Assembly: GCA_020073645.1 (NCBI GenBank)
Contig: JAIQET010000013.1
Location: 1-64,000 of the forward strand
Origin: Terriglobia bacterium
GTDB lineage: Bacteria > Acidobacteriota > Terriglobia > Terriglobales > Acidobacteriaceae
Direction: 5' to 3'
Length of the DNA: 64,000 bases
Made by a program: the position numbers and the translations under genes. The number at the start of each line of letters is the position of its first letter. The first letter of the stretch is position 1. The notes beneath the pieces are model-generated. The model ran no database searches. It was given only the letters and a program-made list of their open reading frames with translations, and had not been told where the DNA came from. This document shows, in pieces, positions 16,963 through 25,594 of this stretch.

Positions 16963-17682
16963 TCACGCCCTCTCAATCCACTCCGCCAGGTCGCATCCGT
17001 CTTCGCTGAGCTCAAAGGCGCCCATGCGGACGCCATCGCCAATCAGCCGGTGGGAGGCTGGGTCTCGCGCGACTCGGGAAATCCATTGGCGTCCGACGTC
17101 ATATTGGTTAGCAGTGAACCAGCGTTGCGGCAGGACCTGGACCAAGCCGGCTTGCGGATAGAGCACGTGGAGGTTGCAGGCCGCGCCATCGCGGTTCTTG
17201 GCCGAGCGCGAACTTACCAGCAGCAGTTCGTCGAGCGAGCGGAACTCTTCGGGCACTTCGATCTTGTGGGTTCCGCCGGCAAGCCGGGTGCTGACCTCAA
17301 ATTCGGCCAGCGGCGCGGTGGCGGCATAAACTTTGTCGCTGGAGTTCTTGAACCAGCCTACGATCTCGGCGAATGAGAAGCTCGCGAGTTGGTCGGGATC
17401 AAAGCACATGACCCGCAGGGCTCCGGGCTCGGGACACCAGACTCCCAAGCGGTTTGGTGGGATCTGAAACGGCACGCAGTGGGTGTTCAGCGCGAGCCGC
17501 GGCTTCGAGGGTTCCTGCCTCAGGCCGAGGGTTGCAAGATAGGCGAGTTCGCCCTCGTTGCCGTGATAGGTCCAGACGAAATCTTGGCCAGACGCCCCGC
17601 GTACCGGGGGAAAGGTTTTCCAATACCAGGGAGACGGCCCAGCGGTTTTTTCGAGAAGGGCCAGGCGCTTGTCGGAGGGCAT
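16963..17682 (-). CDS. uncharacterised protein coupled to the mutase B12 subunit
   Basis: This 239-residue protein has no motif I recognise. It is soluble, with mixed alpha/beta character and conserved-looking aromatic runs (GPSPWYWKTFPPVRG and QRWFTANQYDVGRQW). The start is fixed by a TGATG overlap: the ATG at 17682 shares one base with the stop of the B12-binding subunit gene, so translation is very probably coupled. The next gene, an enoyl-CoA hydratase, starts 15 bases downstream. Position suggests an accessory role in methylmalonyl-CoA or acyl-CoA metabolism, but that is inference only. Confidence 0.7.
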   Translation of the reverse strand: MPSDKRLALLEKTAGPSPWYWKTFPPVRGASGQDFVWTYHGNEGELAYLATLGLRQEPSKPRLALNTHCVPFQIPPNRLGVWCPEPGALRVMCFDPDQLASFSFAEIVGWFKNSSDKVYAATAPLAEFEVSTRLAGGTHKIEVPEEFRSLDELLLVSSRSAKNRDGAACNLHVLYPQAGLVQVLPQRWFTANQYDVGRQWISRVARDPASHRLIGDGVRMGAFELSEDGCDLAEWIERA

Positions 17683-18104
17683 CAACCGGCTGCCGGGACG
17701 CCGCGCGGCTTCACGTTGGCGCGAATGAATTGCACGATATCATCCATGGCCGTGCCCGGTTGGAAAATGGCGGCCACGCCGGCTTTCTTGAGGGCATCCA
17801 CGTCCTGGTCGGGAATGATGCCACCCACCAGCACCAGGATGTCGTCGACATGGTGCTGCTTGAGCAGGTCCATGACGCGGGGCACGATGGCGTTGTGCGC
17901 GCCGGAGAGGATCGAGAGCCCGATGACGTTGACATCTTCCTGCAGAGCGGCGTTGACGATCATCTCCGGAGTCTGGCGCAGGCCAGTGTAGATGACCTCC
18001 ATGCCGGCATCGCGCAGGGCGCGCGCGATGACCTTGGCGCCGCGGTCGTGGCCATCAAGGCCGGGCTTAGCGACCAGTACGCGGATCTTGCCTTCATTCA
18101 CCAT
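17682..18104 (-). CDS. methylmalonyl-CoA mutase, cobalamin-binding subunit
   Basis: This 140-residue Rossmann-like B12-binding domain has the diagnostic motif [11 protein letters not shown], whose His ligates cobalt. [11 protein letters not shown] and [18 protein letters not shown] follow. It is the separate small chain of a split mutase; the catalytic chain is encoded at 20385-22181 on the same strand. Together they isomerise methylmalonyl-CoA to succinyl-CoA. Its stop overlaps the start of the next gene. Confidence 0.92.
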   Translation of the reverse strand: MVNEGKIRVLVAKPGLDGHDRGAKVIARALRDAGMEVIYTGLRQTPEMIVNAALQEDVNVIGLSILSGAHNAIVPRVMDLLKQHHVDDILVLVGGIIPDQDVDALKKAGVAAIFQPGTAMDDIVQFIRANVKPRGVPAAG

Positions 18105-18140
18105 CTACCTAATTTAACCACAAAGGGCGGGGAGGGTCAC

Positions 18141-18200
18141 GAAGATCGGATGATCGGGCCATTGTTGGGTTTTCAATGACCTGATGACCCGATCTCCCGA
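18141..18200. repeat. mirrored octad-word palindrome, H3
   Basis: An arm beginning GATCGGATGATCGGG at 18145 pairs imperfectly with an arm of 8-base units (ATGACCTG, ATGACCCG, ATCTCCCG, ATCACTCA) ending near 18210. It fills the gap between the glycosylase stop and the start of the B12 subunit gene. Confidence 0.65.
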
Positions 18201-18803
18201 TCACTCAATTGTTTTGATGTCCATGCTCCGCCACAAATACCAGCAGGCCACCGTGCGATAAGGCTCCCAGGGCCGGGCGATCTTCTCCATTTGCGCGGGC
18301 TTGGGGAGCTTGCGCTTACGGTAATGTTTGCGGATGGCCATCTGGATTCCCAGATCGCCTACCGGCAGCACATTAGGGCGCCGTAGCGAGAACATGAGAA
18401 ACATGTGGGCGGTCCACACGCCGATGCCCTTGATTTGCGTGAGGTGCTTGATGACTTCGTCGTCGGAGAGGTCGGGAAGCCGCGCAAAGTCGACTTCTCC
18501 GCCGTGAGTTTTGGCCGCCAGGTCGCGCAGGTAGCTCAGCTTCTGCTTGGAGAGGCCAACGCCGCGCATCTGCGCCTCGGAGAGCTTGAGAATCCCCTGC
18601 GGCTTGAGCGGCAGGCCGGTGAGGTCGGTCAGGCGCTTGAAGATGGTCGCCGCCGCCTTGCCATGAAGCTGCTGGTAAACGATGGCCTCGGCCAGGCTGG
18701 CGAAGGCGGGCTCGTCATAGTTAATTTTGTACGGCCCCACGTGCTCGATGATGGCAGACAGGACAGGGTCCGCCTGTTTCAGATGGTAGATGGCTTTGCG
18801 CAT
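18201..18803 (-). CDS. DNA-3-methyladenine glycosylase II (AlkA type)
   Basis: This 200-residue HhH-GPD base-excision glycosylase carries the helix-hairpin-helix LTQIKGIGVWTAHM and, about 20 residues later, the catalytic aspartate in LPVGDLGIQMA. It removes alkylated purines. I chose the ATG at 18803 (MRKAIYHL) because the extra N-terminal residues of the longer frame are encoded by octad repeat D3. It lacks the N-terminal TBP-like domain of E. coli AlkA and resembles the shorter bacterial and yeast MAG-type enzymes. Confidence 0.9.
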   Translation of the reverse strand: MRKAIYHLKQADPVLSAIIEHVGPYKINYDEPAFASLAEAIVYQQLHGKAAATIFKRLTDLTGLPLKPQGILKLSEAQMRGVGLSKQKLSYLRDLAAKTHGGEVDFARLPDLSDDEVIKHLTQIKGIGVWTAHMFLMFSLRRPNVLPVGDLGIQMAIRKHYRKRKLPKPAQMEKIARPWEPYRTVACWYLWRSMDIKTIE

Positions 18804-18816
18804 GGCGATATTGGAT

Positions 18817-18846
18817 TCACCACAGAGGCACAGAGACACAGAGAAG
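18817..18846. repeat. octad word array, copy D3
   Basis: Three units (CACAGAGG, CACAGAGA, CACAGAGA) form a clean 8-base period directly upstream of the glycosylase gene. Confidence 0.7.
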
Positions 18847-18885
18847 TTTTGCTCACGTGGGGACAGCAAGAACCACGTGGCGACG

Positions 18886-18932
18886 GCCGCCTCGGCCGTC
18901 CACCGAGCGAAGCGAGGCCCCGGGCCACCGGG
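18886..18932. repeat. GC palindrome related to family C
   Basis: GACGGCCG pairs with CGGCCGTC around a 3-base loop, followed by CACCGAGCGAAGCGAGGCC. It lies in the divergent region between glycosylase and sulfotransferase genes. Confidence 0.5.
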
Positions 18933-19032
18933 TTGTTATGGAATAGCGTTGTCGCCTCCCACTCCGCCAAGCTCCCGCTTCGCGAAACGCGCGCGGAGTG
19001 TTTATACTGCAACATTCATTCCCAAAGCACTC

Positions 19033-19605
19033 ATGATCACCATCGTTTCCGGCTTGCCCCGCTCGGGTACTTCTCTGATGATGCAAATGCTCGCGGCTGG
19101 CGGCATGCCCATTCTCTCCGACGGCGAACGCAAGGCCGACACCGATAACCCAAAAGGCTACTTGGAGTGGGAGCGCATCAAGCAGCTTCCCAAAGAACCA
19201 GCTCTGATTGCCGAAGCCGAAGGCAAGGCGGTGAAAGTGATCTCGCAGCTTCTGCTTTCACTTCCTCCCTCCTACGAGTATCGTGTCATCTTCATGCAGC
19301 GCCCCCTGCCCGAGGTGATGGCGTCGCAGGACGAAATGCTGCTGCGGCGCGGCACCTACGATGCGGCGGTAGATACGTCTGCGGTAACCCGTGCCTTCCG
19401 TGACCATCTGTACGACGTCCACACCTGGCTCAACGGCAAACCGAACCTGGCGGTGCTCCGCGTGAACTACCACCAGATACTGCGCGAGCCCCGGGAGACG
19501 GCGGAGAGCGTCGCCAAGTTCTTGGGGGTTAAGTTGGATGTCGAGGCCATGACGCGGCAAGTAGACCAGGCGCTTTACCGGCAGCGGCAGAAGCAGGAGG
19601 GGTAG
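19033..19605 (+). CDS. sulfotransferase-like P-loop protein
   Basis: This 190-residue protein begins with IVSGLPRSGTSLMMQMLAAGG, the 5'-phosphosulfate-binding loop of PAPS-dependent sulfotransferases. A later segment, NLAVLRVNYHQILREP, resembles the family's second motif region. It is shorter than most sulfotransferases (250-300), so it may be a minimal version. The start ATG at 19033 places the P-loop at the N-terminus as expected. Acceptor unknown; it is monocistronic. Confidence 0.75.
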   Translation: MITIVSGLPRSGTSLMMQMLAAGGMPILSDGERKADTDNPKGYLEWERIKQLPKEPALIAEAEGKAVKVISQLLLSLPPSYEYRVIFMQRPLPEVMASQDEMLLRRGTYDAAVDTSAVTRAFRDHLYDVHTWLNGKPNLAVLRVNYHQILREPRETAESVAKFLGVKLDVEAMTRQVDQALYRQRQKQEG

Positions 19606-19620
19606 GTATAACGCTCGCGA

Positions 19621-19687
19621 AATTGTCATCCCGAGCGAAGCCCGAGTCGCGCGCTCGCGCGAGGAGGGCGAGTCGAGGGACCTTGTG
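19621..19687. repeat. long variant of palindromic repeat family A, copy A5
   Basis: TTGTCATCCCGAGCGAAG is followed by a self-complementary CGCGCGCTCGCGCG core and GAGTCGAGGGACCTTGTG. It lies between two convergent genes. Confidence 0.65.
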
Positions 19688-19771
19688 TTCCACTCGGCGC
19701 GGGCTCAGGGCCGTTGCAGGCATGATGCGCAGTGCTCGGCACAGCGTAAAGTGCCGTCCGTACGGGGCTCG

Positions 19772-20314
19772 TCATCTCGATTGCCCTTTCCGCTGCTCTC
19801 CCCAATCGTCTCGGATGATCTCCAATTGCGTTTCGGAAGTGGCTCGCGGCAAACACGCGATTGTGTACCCCGACCATGCGTCGCTTGTCGCAACCTGAAG
19901 AGGAGAGGGGCAGCGTCGTCGCCAGACGGAAACGTAGTGGTTCCAGACGTCAAAAGAAACTTCGTACGCAGTACCGTCAGGGCTGCCAATAACCCCGGTG
20001 ACACCGCAAGAATCAATTCCGCAAAAATCGGCGCGGAGCTGAAAGCCACGGTGTTGGCGCGAGGCGTTTGCTATGCAAGCCGGGATTGTCGTATCGCCTC
20101 GTACCTGGGCCGAGCAGTCAATGGGATTGTATCCGGCAATATGGCGTCTTTGTGTGTCGAAGGGGTCGCCGAAGTGGTGCCACCACCATTTGCGCGTTTC
20201 TACTCTGTAACGCGGATAGGCCCATTGCAGGGTTGCGTAATTCCACCAAATGACAGACGTGGCAACTGCACAAAGCAGGCTTACGCCCACGAGAATGGCA
20301 TAAAAGCGTCGCAT
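19772..20314 (-). CDS. secreted or membrane-anchored protein of unknown function
   Basis: This 180-residue protein has an N-terminal hydrophobic segment (LVGVSLLCAVATSVIWW) that reads as an uncleaved anchor or signal. An aromatic-rich stretch with WKWWWHHFGDP-like tryptophans and histidines follows. Cysteines (about five in the exported part, in pairs such as CGIDSCG) suggest disulfides. Base composition is lower in GC than neighbouring genes. No family recognised. It may be a transferred orphan. Confidence 0.6.
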   Translation of the reverse strand: MRRFYAILVGVSLLCAVATSVIWWNYATLQWAYPRYRVETRKWWWHHFGDPFDTQRRHIAGYNPIDCSAQVRGDTTIPACIANASRQHRGFQLRADFCGIDSCGVTGVIGSPDGTAYEVSFDVWNHYVSVWRRRCPSPLQVATSDAWSGYTIACLPRATSETQLEIIRDDWGEQRKGQSR

Positions 20315-20384
20315 ACAGGAATAGACACCACATTATGTGCCTGAAGCTCGGCCGGGCAGCTGAGGACACCTGCCCCTACGCAAT

Positions 20385-22181
20385 TTACGTGATGCTCACT
20401 TCCGTATACGTCCCATACACTTCCCGCAGCGCCTCGCAGATCTCGCCAACTGTGGCGTAGGCGCGCACCGCGTCGATGATGTACGGCATGGTGTTGGCCT
20501 GGGAGATGTTGCCGTTGCTCCCGGCTTGGGGTGTTCCGGCTGCGGCTTTCTTCAGCGCGTCCAGACGGCGCTTCACTTCTTCGTTGGAGCGGCGGGCTCG
20601 CAGGGCTTTCAGTTTGGCGGACTGGTGCTTTGCAACCGTCTCATCGATGTAGAGGGTGTTGGGCGGCTCTTCTTCGATTTGGAACTCGTTGACGCCGACA
20701 ATGATCTTTTCATTCGCTTCGGCGGCGCGCTGGAATTGGTAGGAGGCTTCAGCGATTTCTTTCTGCGGGTAGCCGTGCTCGATGGCTTTGACCATGCCTC
20801 CCATAGCGTCGAGCTTGCCGAAGTAGTCGAAGGCGCCTTTTTCCATGTCGAGGGTCAGGCGCTCCAGGAAGTACGAGCCTCCCAGCGGATCGACGGTTTG
20901 GGCTACGCCGCTCTCGTATCCGATGATCTGCTGAGTGCGCAGGGCGATGCGGGCGGCGGCTTCGGTGGGCAGGGCCAGGGCCTCGTCGTAGCCATCGCAG
21001 TGCAGCGACTGGGTTCCTCCCAGCACCGCGGCCAGCGCCTGGATGGCCACCCGGGCGATGTTGTTCATGGGCTGCTGGGCGGGGAGCGAGACTCCGGCGG
21101 TCTGGGAGTGGAAGCGCAGCAGCCAGGTGCGCTCTTTTTTCGCGTGGAAGCGGTCCTTCATCAGGCGATACCAGATTTTGCGGGCGGCGCGGTACTTGGC
21201 AATCTCCTCGAAGAAATCGTTGTGGGCGTTGAAGAAGAAACTCAGGCGCGGGCCGAACTCGTCCACGTCGAGGCCGCGGCGGCGGGCCCATTCGACGTAC
21301 TCGACTCCGTCGTAAACGGTGAACGCCAGCTCCTGGAGCGCAGTCGAGCCGGCTTCGCGAATATGGTATCCGCTGATGGAAATGGTGTTGAATCGCGGCG
21401 TGAACTTCGACCCGAACTCGAAGGTGTCGATCACCAGCCGCATGCTCGGCGCCGGAGGATAGATGTATTCCTTCTGGGCGATGTATTCCTTGAGAATGTC
21501 GTTCTGAATCGTGCCGGAAATTTTTTTCCAGTCGGCGCCCTGCTTCTCGGCGACCACCAGGTACATGGCCCACAGCACTGAGGCGGGAGAGTTGATGGTC
21601 ATCGAAGTCGTGGTCTTTTCCAGGTCGATTCCGTTGAAGAGGATTTCCATGTCCTCGAGCGAGTCGATGGCGACGCCGCATTTGCCAACCTCGCCCTCGC
21701 TGGCGGGATGGTCGGAGTCGTAGCCCATCAGCGTGGGCAGGTCGAAGGCTACGGAGAGGCCTCCGCCTCCGTGCTCAAGGAGATATTTGTAGCGCTGGTT
21801 GGTCTCCTCGGGCGAAGCAAAGCCGGAAAACTGGCGCATGGTGAAGAGCTTGCCGCGGTATCCCGAGGCGTGGATGCCGCGAGTAAAGGGCGGCTGCCCG
21901 GGATAACCCAGGTACTGGTCGTAATTCCAATCTTCGGGAAGGTCGGCCTGGGTGTAGAGGCGGCGCACGGGGACGCCAGAGATCGTGGTGAAGCGGGCGT
22001 GGCCTTGCTCGTCGAGGTTGACGCCACTCGCCGCGCCAATGGGCTTTTCAGGTGCCTTCTCCAGCGTGGGTGCGAGCGTCTTCTCCGCCCACTCTTTTTC
22101 GCTGGGCGAGGGATGGCGGCCCTCAAAGACATCGGAGATCGGGCTTTCGGCGACAGTAGGCTTCGGCTTGTTTTCCGGCAT
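20385..22181 (-). CDS. methylmalonyl-CoA mutase, catalytic subunit
   Basis: This 598-residue catalytic chain has the segments [66 protein letters not shown] and [14 protein letters not shown], all typical of the substrate-binding TIM barrel. The B12 domain is absent and is supplied by the gene at 17682-18104. The ATG at 22181 is preferred over a GTG two codons upstream because GGGGTG lies at a suitable distance. It converts methylmalonyl-CoA to succinyl-CoA in propionate, valine and isoleucine breakdown. No MeaB-type chaperone gene is in the window. Confidence 0.95.
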   Translation of the reverse strand: MPENKPKPTVAESPISDVFEGRHPSPSEKEWAEKTLAPTLEKAPEKPIGAASGVNLDEQGHARFTTISGVPVRRLYTQADLPEDWNYDQYLGYPGQPPFTRGIHASGYRGKLFTMRQFSGFASPEETNQRYKYLLEHGGGGLSVAFDLPTLMGYDSDHPASEGEVGKCGVAIDSLEDMEILFNGIDLEKTTTSMTINSPASVLWAMYLVVAEKQGADWKKISGTIQNDILKEYIAQKEYIYPPAPSMRLVIDTFEFGSKFTPRFNTISISGYHIREAGSTALQELAFTVYDGVEYVEWARRRGLDVDEFGPRLSFFFNAHNDFFEEIAKYRAARKIWYRLMKDRFHAKKERTWLLRFHSQTAGVSLPAQQPMNNIARVAIQALAAVLGGTQSLHCDGYDEALALPTEAAARIALRTQQIIGYESGVAQTVDPLGGSYFLERLTLDMEKGAFDYFGKLDAMGGMVKAIEHGYPQKEIAEASYQFQRAAEANEKIIVGVNEFQIEEEPPNTLYIDETVAKHQSAKLKALRARRSNEEVKRRLDALKKAAAGTPQAGSNGNISQANTMPYIIDAVRAYATVGEICEALREVYGTYTEVSIT

Positions 22182-22220
22182 GGTCACCCCGTCGATCTAA
22201 CCTGCCATGATAAGGCATAT

Positions 22221-22249
22221 TCACCACAGAGTCACAGAGACGCAGAGAT
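22221..22249. repeat. octad word array, copy D4
   Basis: Units CACAGAGT, CACAGAGA, CGCAGAGA lie in the divergent gap between the mutase gene and the tRNA-binding protein gene. Confidence 0.65.
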
Positions 22250-22365
22250 GAAAAATGGTTCATTCACGGGAGCGATTTCGGGCATCAACGGCCAGACCGC
22301 CTGGGCAGGGACCCGTCGTATGAGGGCGAAAGGCTCTGTTGCCCGGCTGGTTCTAGAATGCCTGC

Positions 22366-22718
22366 ATGACTCCTGCTGCCATCAAGCCGGCTGTATCGCT
22401 CGATGTCCTCAACCAGGTTGATATTCGCGTGGGCACGATTCGCTCCGTGGCGGATGTGCCCGGTTCCGACAAACTCGTCCAGATGCGCGTGACCTTTGGC
22501 GACCATGAGCGGACAATTGTTGCGGGGATGAAGCAGGAGCGCGCCGATCCCCGCGATATCGAGGGGCGGCAGGCCCTGTTCGTAGTGAACCTAGAGCCGC
22601 GGAAATGCGCGGCGTGGTGTCGGAGGGGATGTTGTTCGACATTGGTTACGCCGACGGAGTGCGGCCGGTGCTGGCGGTGCCCGAGGGGCCGGCCCCGGAT
22701 GGGACGCGGGCAGGGTAG
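22366..22718 (+). pseudogene. CsaA/tRNA-binding-domain protein with a one-base frameshift
   Basis: The first 79 codons encode the OB-fold tRNA-binding domain (VDIRVGTIRSVADVPGSDKL, then FVVNLEPRK). The expected continuation, MRGVVSEGMLFDIGYADGVR to a TAG at 22716, is in the -1 frame. The two frames join exactly at the AAA at 22603-22605, where family members have Lys then Met/Ile. One missing A would restore a 117-residue protein. This may be a real mutation, a sequencing error or recoding at the A run. Family members bind tRNA or act as export chaperones. Confidence 0.8.
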
Positions 22719-22793
22719 CCGTAGCGCCGCCGTCTCGGCGGCCACCACGGGTTCATGCCCTCAGGGGGCCGGCGAGACGCCGGCGCTACGGCT
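22719..22793. repeat. palindromic repeat family B, paired copy B1
   Basis: Two hairpin lobes face each other: GCCGCC with GGCGGC, and GCCGGCG with CGCCGGC. They are bounded by GCCGTAGCGCC and its inverse. The pair overlaps the stop of the glycosyltransferase gene and abuts the stop of the tRNA-binding gene, as in the BIME arrangement of enterobacterial REPs. Confidence 0.8.
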
Positions 22794-23628
22794 TCTTCCT
22801 TTCTGGGCTGCGCGACAGTTCCCAGGCTTTGGCGTATTTCCACGAAACGTAGACAGCGTGGTAGAGGTGCAGCAGCAGACCTTCGCGGCCGTCGAGGAAG
22901 CCGAGGCGAAAGAAATAGTTGTAGATGAACGTAAGCAGAGGCCGGACAGCGATGTTGATCACGCTGAAGCGCACGGGACCCTTGGCCACCACCATCTCGG
23001 CGCCGAGCGAGGAGTAGCGGTTCATGTGGTCGAGGTAGTCGGAGAGGGTGGGATAGGAGTGGTGGAGAAGGGTACCGCTCAGACGACCCGTTTGGCCTTG
23101 CAGTTTGATGTCTTCATGGACAAGGCGATCTTCGAACACAGCAACACCGCGGCGGAAAATGCGGAGCTTAGGGTCGGGCCAGAAGCCGCCGTGCTTGATC
23201 CACCGGCCGAGGAAGAAATTCTTGCGGAACACGGCAAATCCATCGCAGGTATTGGCATTGAACGAGACCCGATCATGGACCCAGTTCGCCTCTTCACGTG
23301 GAAGGTCGTTCCCAGCACGCCACGTCAGGACAAGATGAATCATCCGCGCGAGTTCCGGTTCCACCTCCTCATCCGCGTCCAGACTCAGAATCCAATCCCC
23401 CGCTGCCTTCTCAATCGCCGAGTTCTTCTGCGCAGCGTAGCCTTTCCATTCCTCGACGAACACTTTCGCGCCGAAGGATTTCGCGATCTCGACCGTACGG
23501 TCGGTGGAGCCGGAATCCACGACGATGATTTCGCCCCTGCCGTCACGCACGAGCGGTACCACGCTTTCGAGCGTGCGCGCGAGGTTGGTTTCTTCGTTGT
23601 AGGTGATGATGACGACCGAGAGGGTCAC
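22786..23628 (-). CDS. glycosyltransferase family 2 (WaaE/KdtX-like)
   Basis: This 280-residue GT-A glycosyltransferase begins with LSVVIITYNEETNLARTLES, followed by VVDSGSTDRTVEIA and the metal-binding LSLDADEEVEPEL. The overall pattern fits the lipopolysaccharide-core WaaE/KdtX-like branch. It is peripheral to the inner membrane and lacks clear membrane helices. Its TAG stop lies within the family B repeat. No other envelope-sugar gene is adjacent. Confidence 0.88.
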   Translation of the reverse strand: MTLSVVIITYNEETNLARTLESVVPLVRDGRGEIIVVDSGSTDRTVEIAKSFGAKVFVEEWKGYAAQKNSAIEKAAGDWILSLDADEEVEPELARMIHLVLTWRAGNDLPREEANWVHDRVSFNANTCDGFAVFRKNFFLGRWIKHGGFWPDPKLRIFRRGVAVFEDRLVHEDIKLQGQTGRLSGTLLHHSYPTLSDYLDHMNRYSSLGAEMVVAKGPVRFSVINIAVRPLLTFIYNYFFRLGFLDGREGLLLHLYHAVYVSWKYAKAWELSRSPERKKP

Positions 23629-23670
23629 GGGAAGAGGATAGCGGTTTCCGCGCCGCGTGGGAATGCACTG

Positions 23671-23751
23671 CCGAGCTTCGCTCGGCGGGACGGGCGAGGG
23701 CGCCCGTCCTCCACACCAGCCCGGTGGCCGGCGGGACGCCGGCGCTACGGC
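23671..23751. repeat. adjacent family C and family B repeats (C2, B2)
   Basis: C2 (23671-23715) has the GAGCTTCGCTC arm and the GACGGGCG/CGCCCGTC hairpin. B2 (23724-23751) has GCCGGCG/CGCCGGC and ends CGCTACGGC. Together they occupy most of the 124-base gap between cysE and the glycosyltransferase gene. Confidence 0.8.
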
Positions 23752-23752
23752 T

Positions 23753-24466
23753 TTATATTCCGGCGCCGTCGGAGACGGAGTCCCAATCTTTGTCGATGTC
23801 CAGGTCGGGTTCGGGGGCTAGGACTGCTTGCGTGTGTTCCTGCAGCTTCTCGCGGAGTTCGTGGACTTCGGCGGCGAGTCTTATGAAGACGTCGGAGAGT
23901 GGGTCGCTGATGTCCTTGGGATCGGTGATGACTACGCGTTTGCCGTGGCGTAAGACGATATGGCCGGGGACACCGACGATGGTGGAGTTGTCCGGCACCG
24001 AGCGCAGCACGACCGAACCTGCGCCCACGCGAGAGTTTTCGCCGATGGTGATGTTGCCCAGCAGCTTGGCGCCGGAGCCGATGCTCACGTTGTTGCCGAT
24101 GGTCGGGTGGCGCTTGCCGTGCTCTTTGCCGGTGCCGCCGAGGGTCACACCCTGAAAGATGGTGACGTCGTCGCCGACGATGCTGGTCTCGCCTATCACC
24201 ACACCCATGCCGTGATCGATGAACAGGCGGTGGCCGATCTGGGCGCCGGGATGGATCTCGATGCCGGTAAACAAGCGCGCCCATTGCGAGAAAAATCTTG
24301 CCGGGAAGCGCATGCCGTGGCGCCATAGCCAGTGATTCACTCGGTGGAACCAGAGCGCGTGCAATCCTGGGTAACAGAGCAAGACTTCCAGGTAGGAACG
24401 GGCGGCGGGATCGCGCTCGAAGACTGCTGCGATGTCCTCGCGGACTGATTTGAAGAAGCGAATCAT
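23753..24466 (-). CDS. cysE: serine O-acetyltransferase
   Basis: This 237-residue enzyme makes O-acetylserine from serine and acetyl-CoA, the first committed step of cysteine synthesis. An N-terminal helical domain is followed by a left-handed beta-helix of hexapeptide repeats. It contains [20 protein letters not shown], with the catalytic His/Asp pair, and [17 protein letters not shown]. The start overlaps the cysK stop in an ATGA, so the two are translationally coupled. The C-terminal tail probably contacts CysK. Confidence 0.95.
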   Translation of the reverse strand: MIRFFKSVREDIAAVFERDPAARSYLEVLLCYPGLHALWFHRVNHWLWRHGMRFPARFFSQWARLFTGIEIHPGAQIGHRLFIDHGMGVVIGETSIVGDDVTIFQGVTLGGTGKEHGKRHPTIGNNVSIGSGAKLLGNITIGENSRVGAGSVVLRSVPDNSTIVGVPGHIVLRHGKRVVITDPKDISDPLSDVFIRLAAEVHELREKLQEHTQAVLAPEPDLDIDKDWDSVSDGAGI

Positions 24467-25434
24467 ACCGGCACGGCGGCCGTGGCCATCTGCTGGGCTT
24501 GGTTGCGCAGTCCCTCGAACAGTATAGTGCTCAGGTAGCGCTCTCCGAAGTCGGGCAGCACGACGACAATGAGCTTGCCGGCGTTTTGGGGACGCTTCGC
24601 CACTTCGATGGCAGCGTGGGCGGCGGCCCCGCAGGAGATTCCTACCAGCAGACCTTCTTCGCGGCCCAGGCGGCGGGCCATGTTCACCGAGTCGTCGGTG
24701 TTGACGGTAATAACTTCGTCAATGAAATCTGTGCGCAGAATTTCCGGCACGAAGCCAGCGCCGATGCCTTGAATTTTGTGCGGGCTAGGCTGGCCGCCTG
24801 AAAGCACGGGGCTATCGCTGGGTTCGACGGCGATCACCTTGAAGCTCGGCTTCTTCGGGCGGATGTATTCGGTGACTCCGGTCAACGTGCCTCCGGTTCC
24901 TACGCCAGAGACGAAAATGTCGACTTTGCCGTCGGTGTCGTCCCAGATTTCCGGGCCGGTGGTTTCGCGGTGGATCTTGGGATTGGCGGGATTGGCAAAC
25001 TGCTGTGGCATGTAGGCGCCGGGTGTGGCGGCCACCAACTCTTCGGCTTTGGCAATGGCGCCCTTCATACCCTTGGGACCGGGCGTGAGCACGATCTCTG
25101 CGCCCAGGGCCATCAGCAGCACGCGGCGCTCCATGCTCATGGTGTCGGGCATGGTGAGAATAAGACGGTAGCCTTTGACAGCAGCTGTGAAAGCTAGGCC
25201 GATGCCAGTGTTGCCGCTGGTGGGCTCGATGAGCACGGTTTTGCCGGGATGAATCTTGCCTGCGCGCTCGGCTTCGACAATCATGCTGACGCCAATGCGG
25301 TCTTTCACGCTGTTGCAGGGGTTGAAACTCTCCAGCTTGGCGGCGACCTTGGCAGGGCATCCGGCGGCGACTCTGTTCAGGTAAACCAGAGGGGTGCGGC
25401 CGATAAGCTCGGTAACGTCTTGGGCAATTTTCAC
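24463..25434 (-). CDS. cysK: cysteine synthase A
   Basis: This 323-residue PLP enzyme converts O-acetylserine and sulfide to cysteine. The PLP lysine is in [11 protein letters not shown], the substrate loop in PTSGNTGIG, the phosphate loop in [10 protein letters not shown], and a conserved [11 protein letters not shown] near the end. It starts with GTG at 25434 after AGGAGC. First gene of a two-gene cysK-cysE operon. Confidence 0.95.
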   Translation of the reverse strand: MKIAQDVTELIGRTPLVYLNRVAAGCPAKVAAKLESFNPCNSVKDRIGVSMIVEAERAGKIHPGKTVLIEPTSGNTGIGLAFTAAVKGYRLILTMPDTMSMERRVLLMALGAEIVLTPGPKGMKGAIAKAEELVAATPGAYMPQQFANPANPKIHRETTGPEIWDDTDGKVDIFVSGVGTGGTLTGVTEYIRPKKPSFKVIAVEPSDSPVLSGGQPSPHKIQGIGAGFVPEILRTDFIDEVITVNTDDSVNMARRLGREEGLLVGISCGAAAHAAIEVAKRPQNAGKLIVVVLPDFGERYLSTILFEGLRNQAQQMATAAVPV

Positions 25435-25442
25435 TGGTGCTC

Positions 25443-25480
25443 CTAGGTAGTCGTCAGTAGTCGGTGGTCAGCAATCTGCT
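25443..25480. repeat. single-arm heptad word array, H4
   Basis: Units such as AGTCGTC, AGTAGTC and GGTGGTC repeat with a 7-base period just upstream of the cysK ribosome binding site. No second arm was found. Confidence 0.5.
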
Positions 25481-25534
25481 GAACTCGCCAGCTGAAGCCT
25501 AAATGTTCGATTCCGTTCGTTCGCGAGCAGGTTC

Positions 25535-25574
25535 AAAAACAACAAGCCCTGCTGCACGGGAAAGGCAACAGGGC
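25535..25574 (-). terminator. rho-independent terminator for the TolC gene
   Basis: Read on the minus strand, GCCCTGTTGC pairs with GCAGCAGGGC (one G-U wobble) around a 9-base loop and is followed by TTGTTGTTTTT. It lies 21 bases after the TolC stop. Confidence 0.85.
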
Positions 25575-25594
25575 CAAATTGTATGTCAACTAGG

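Noticed and set aside
20526-21581. Long plus-strand open frame opposite the mutase gene
   Set aside because: Antisense shadow of a strongly conserved enzyme gene.
22719-23886. Long open frame continuing from the tRNA-binding gene on the plus strand
   Set aside because: It reads through the frameshift and then antisense to the glycosyltransferase gene; its composition is not protein-like after residue 80.
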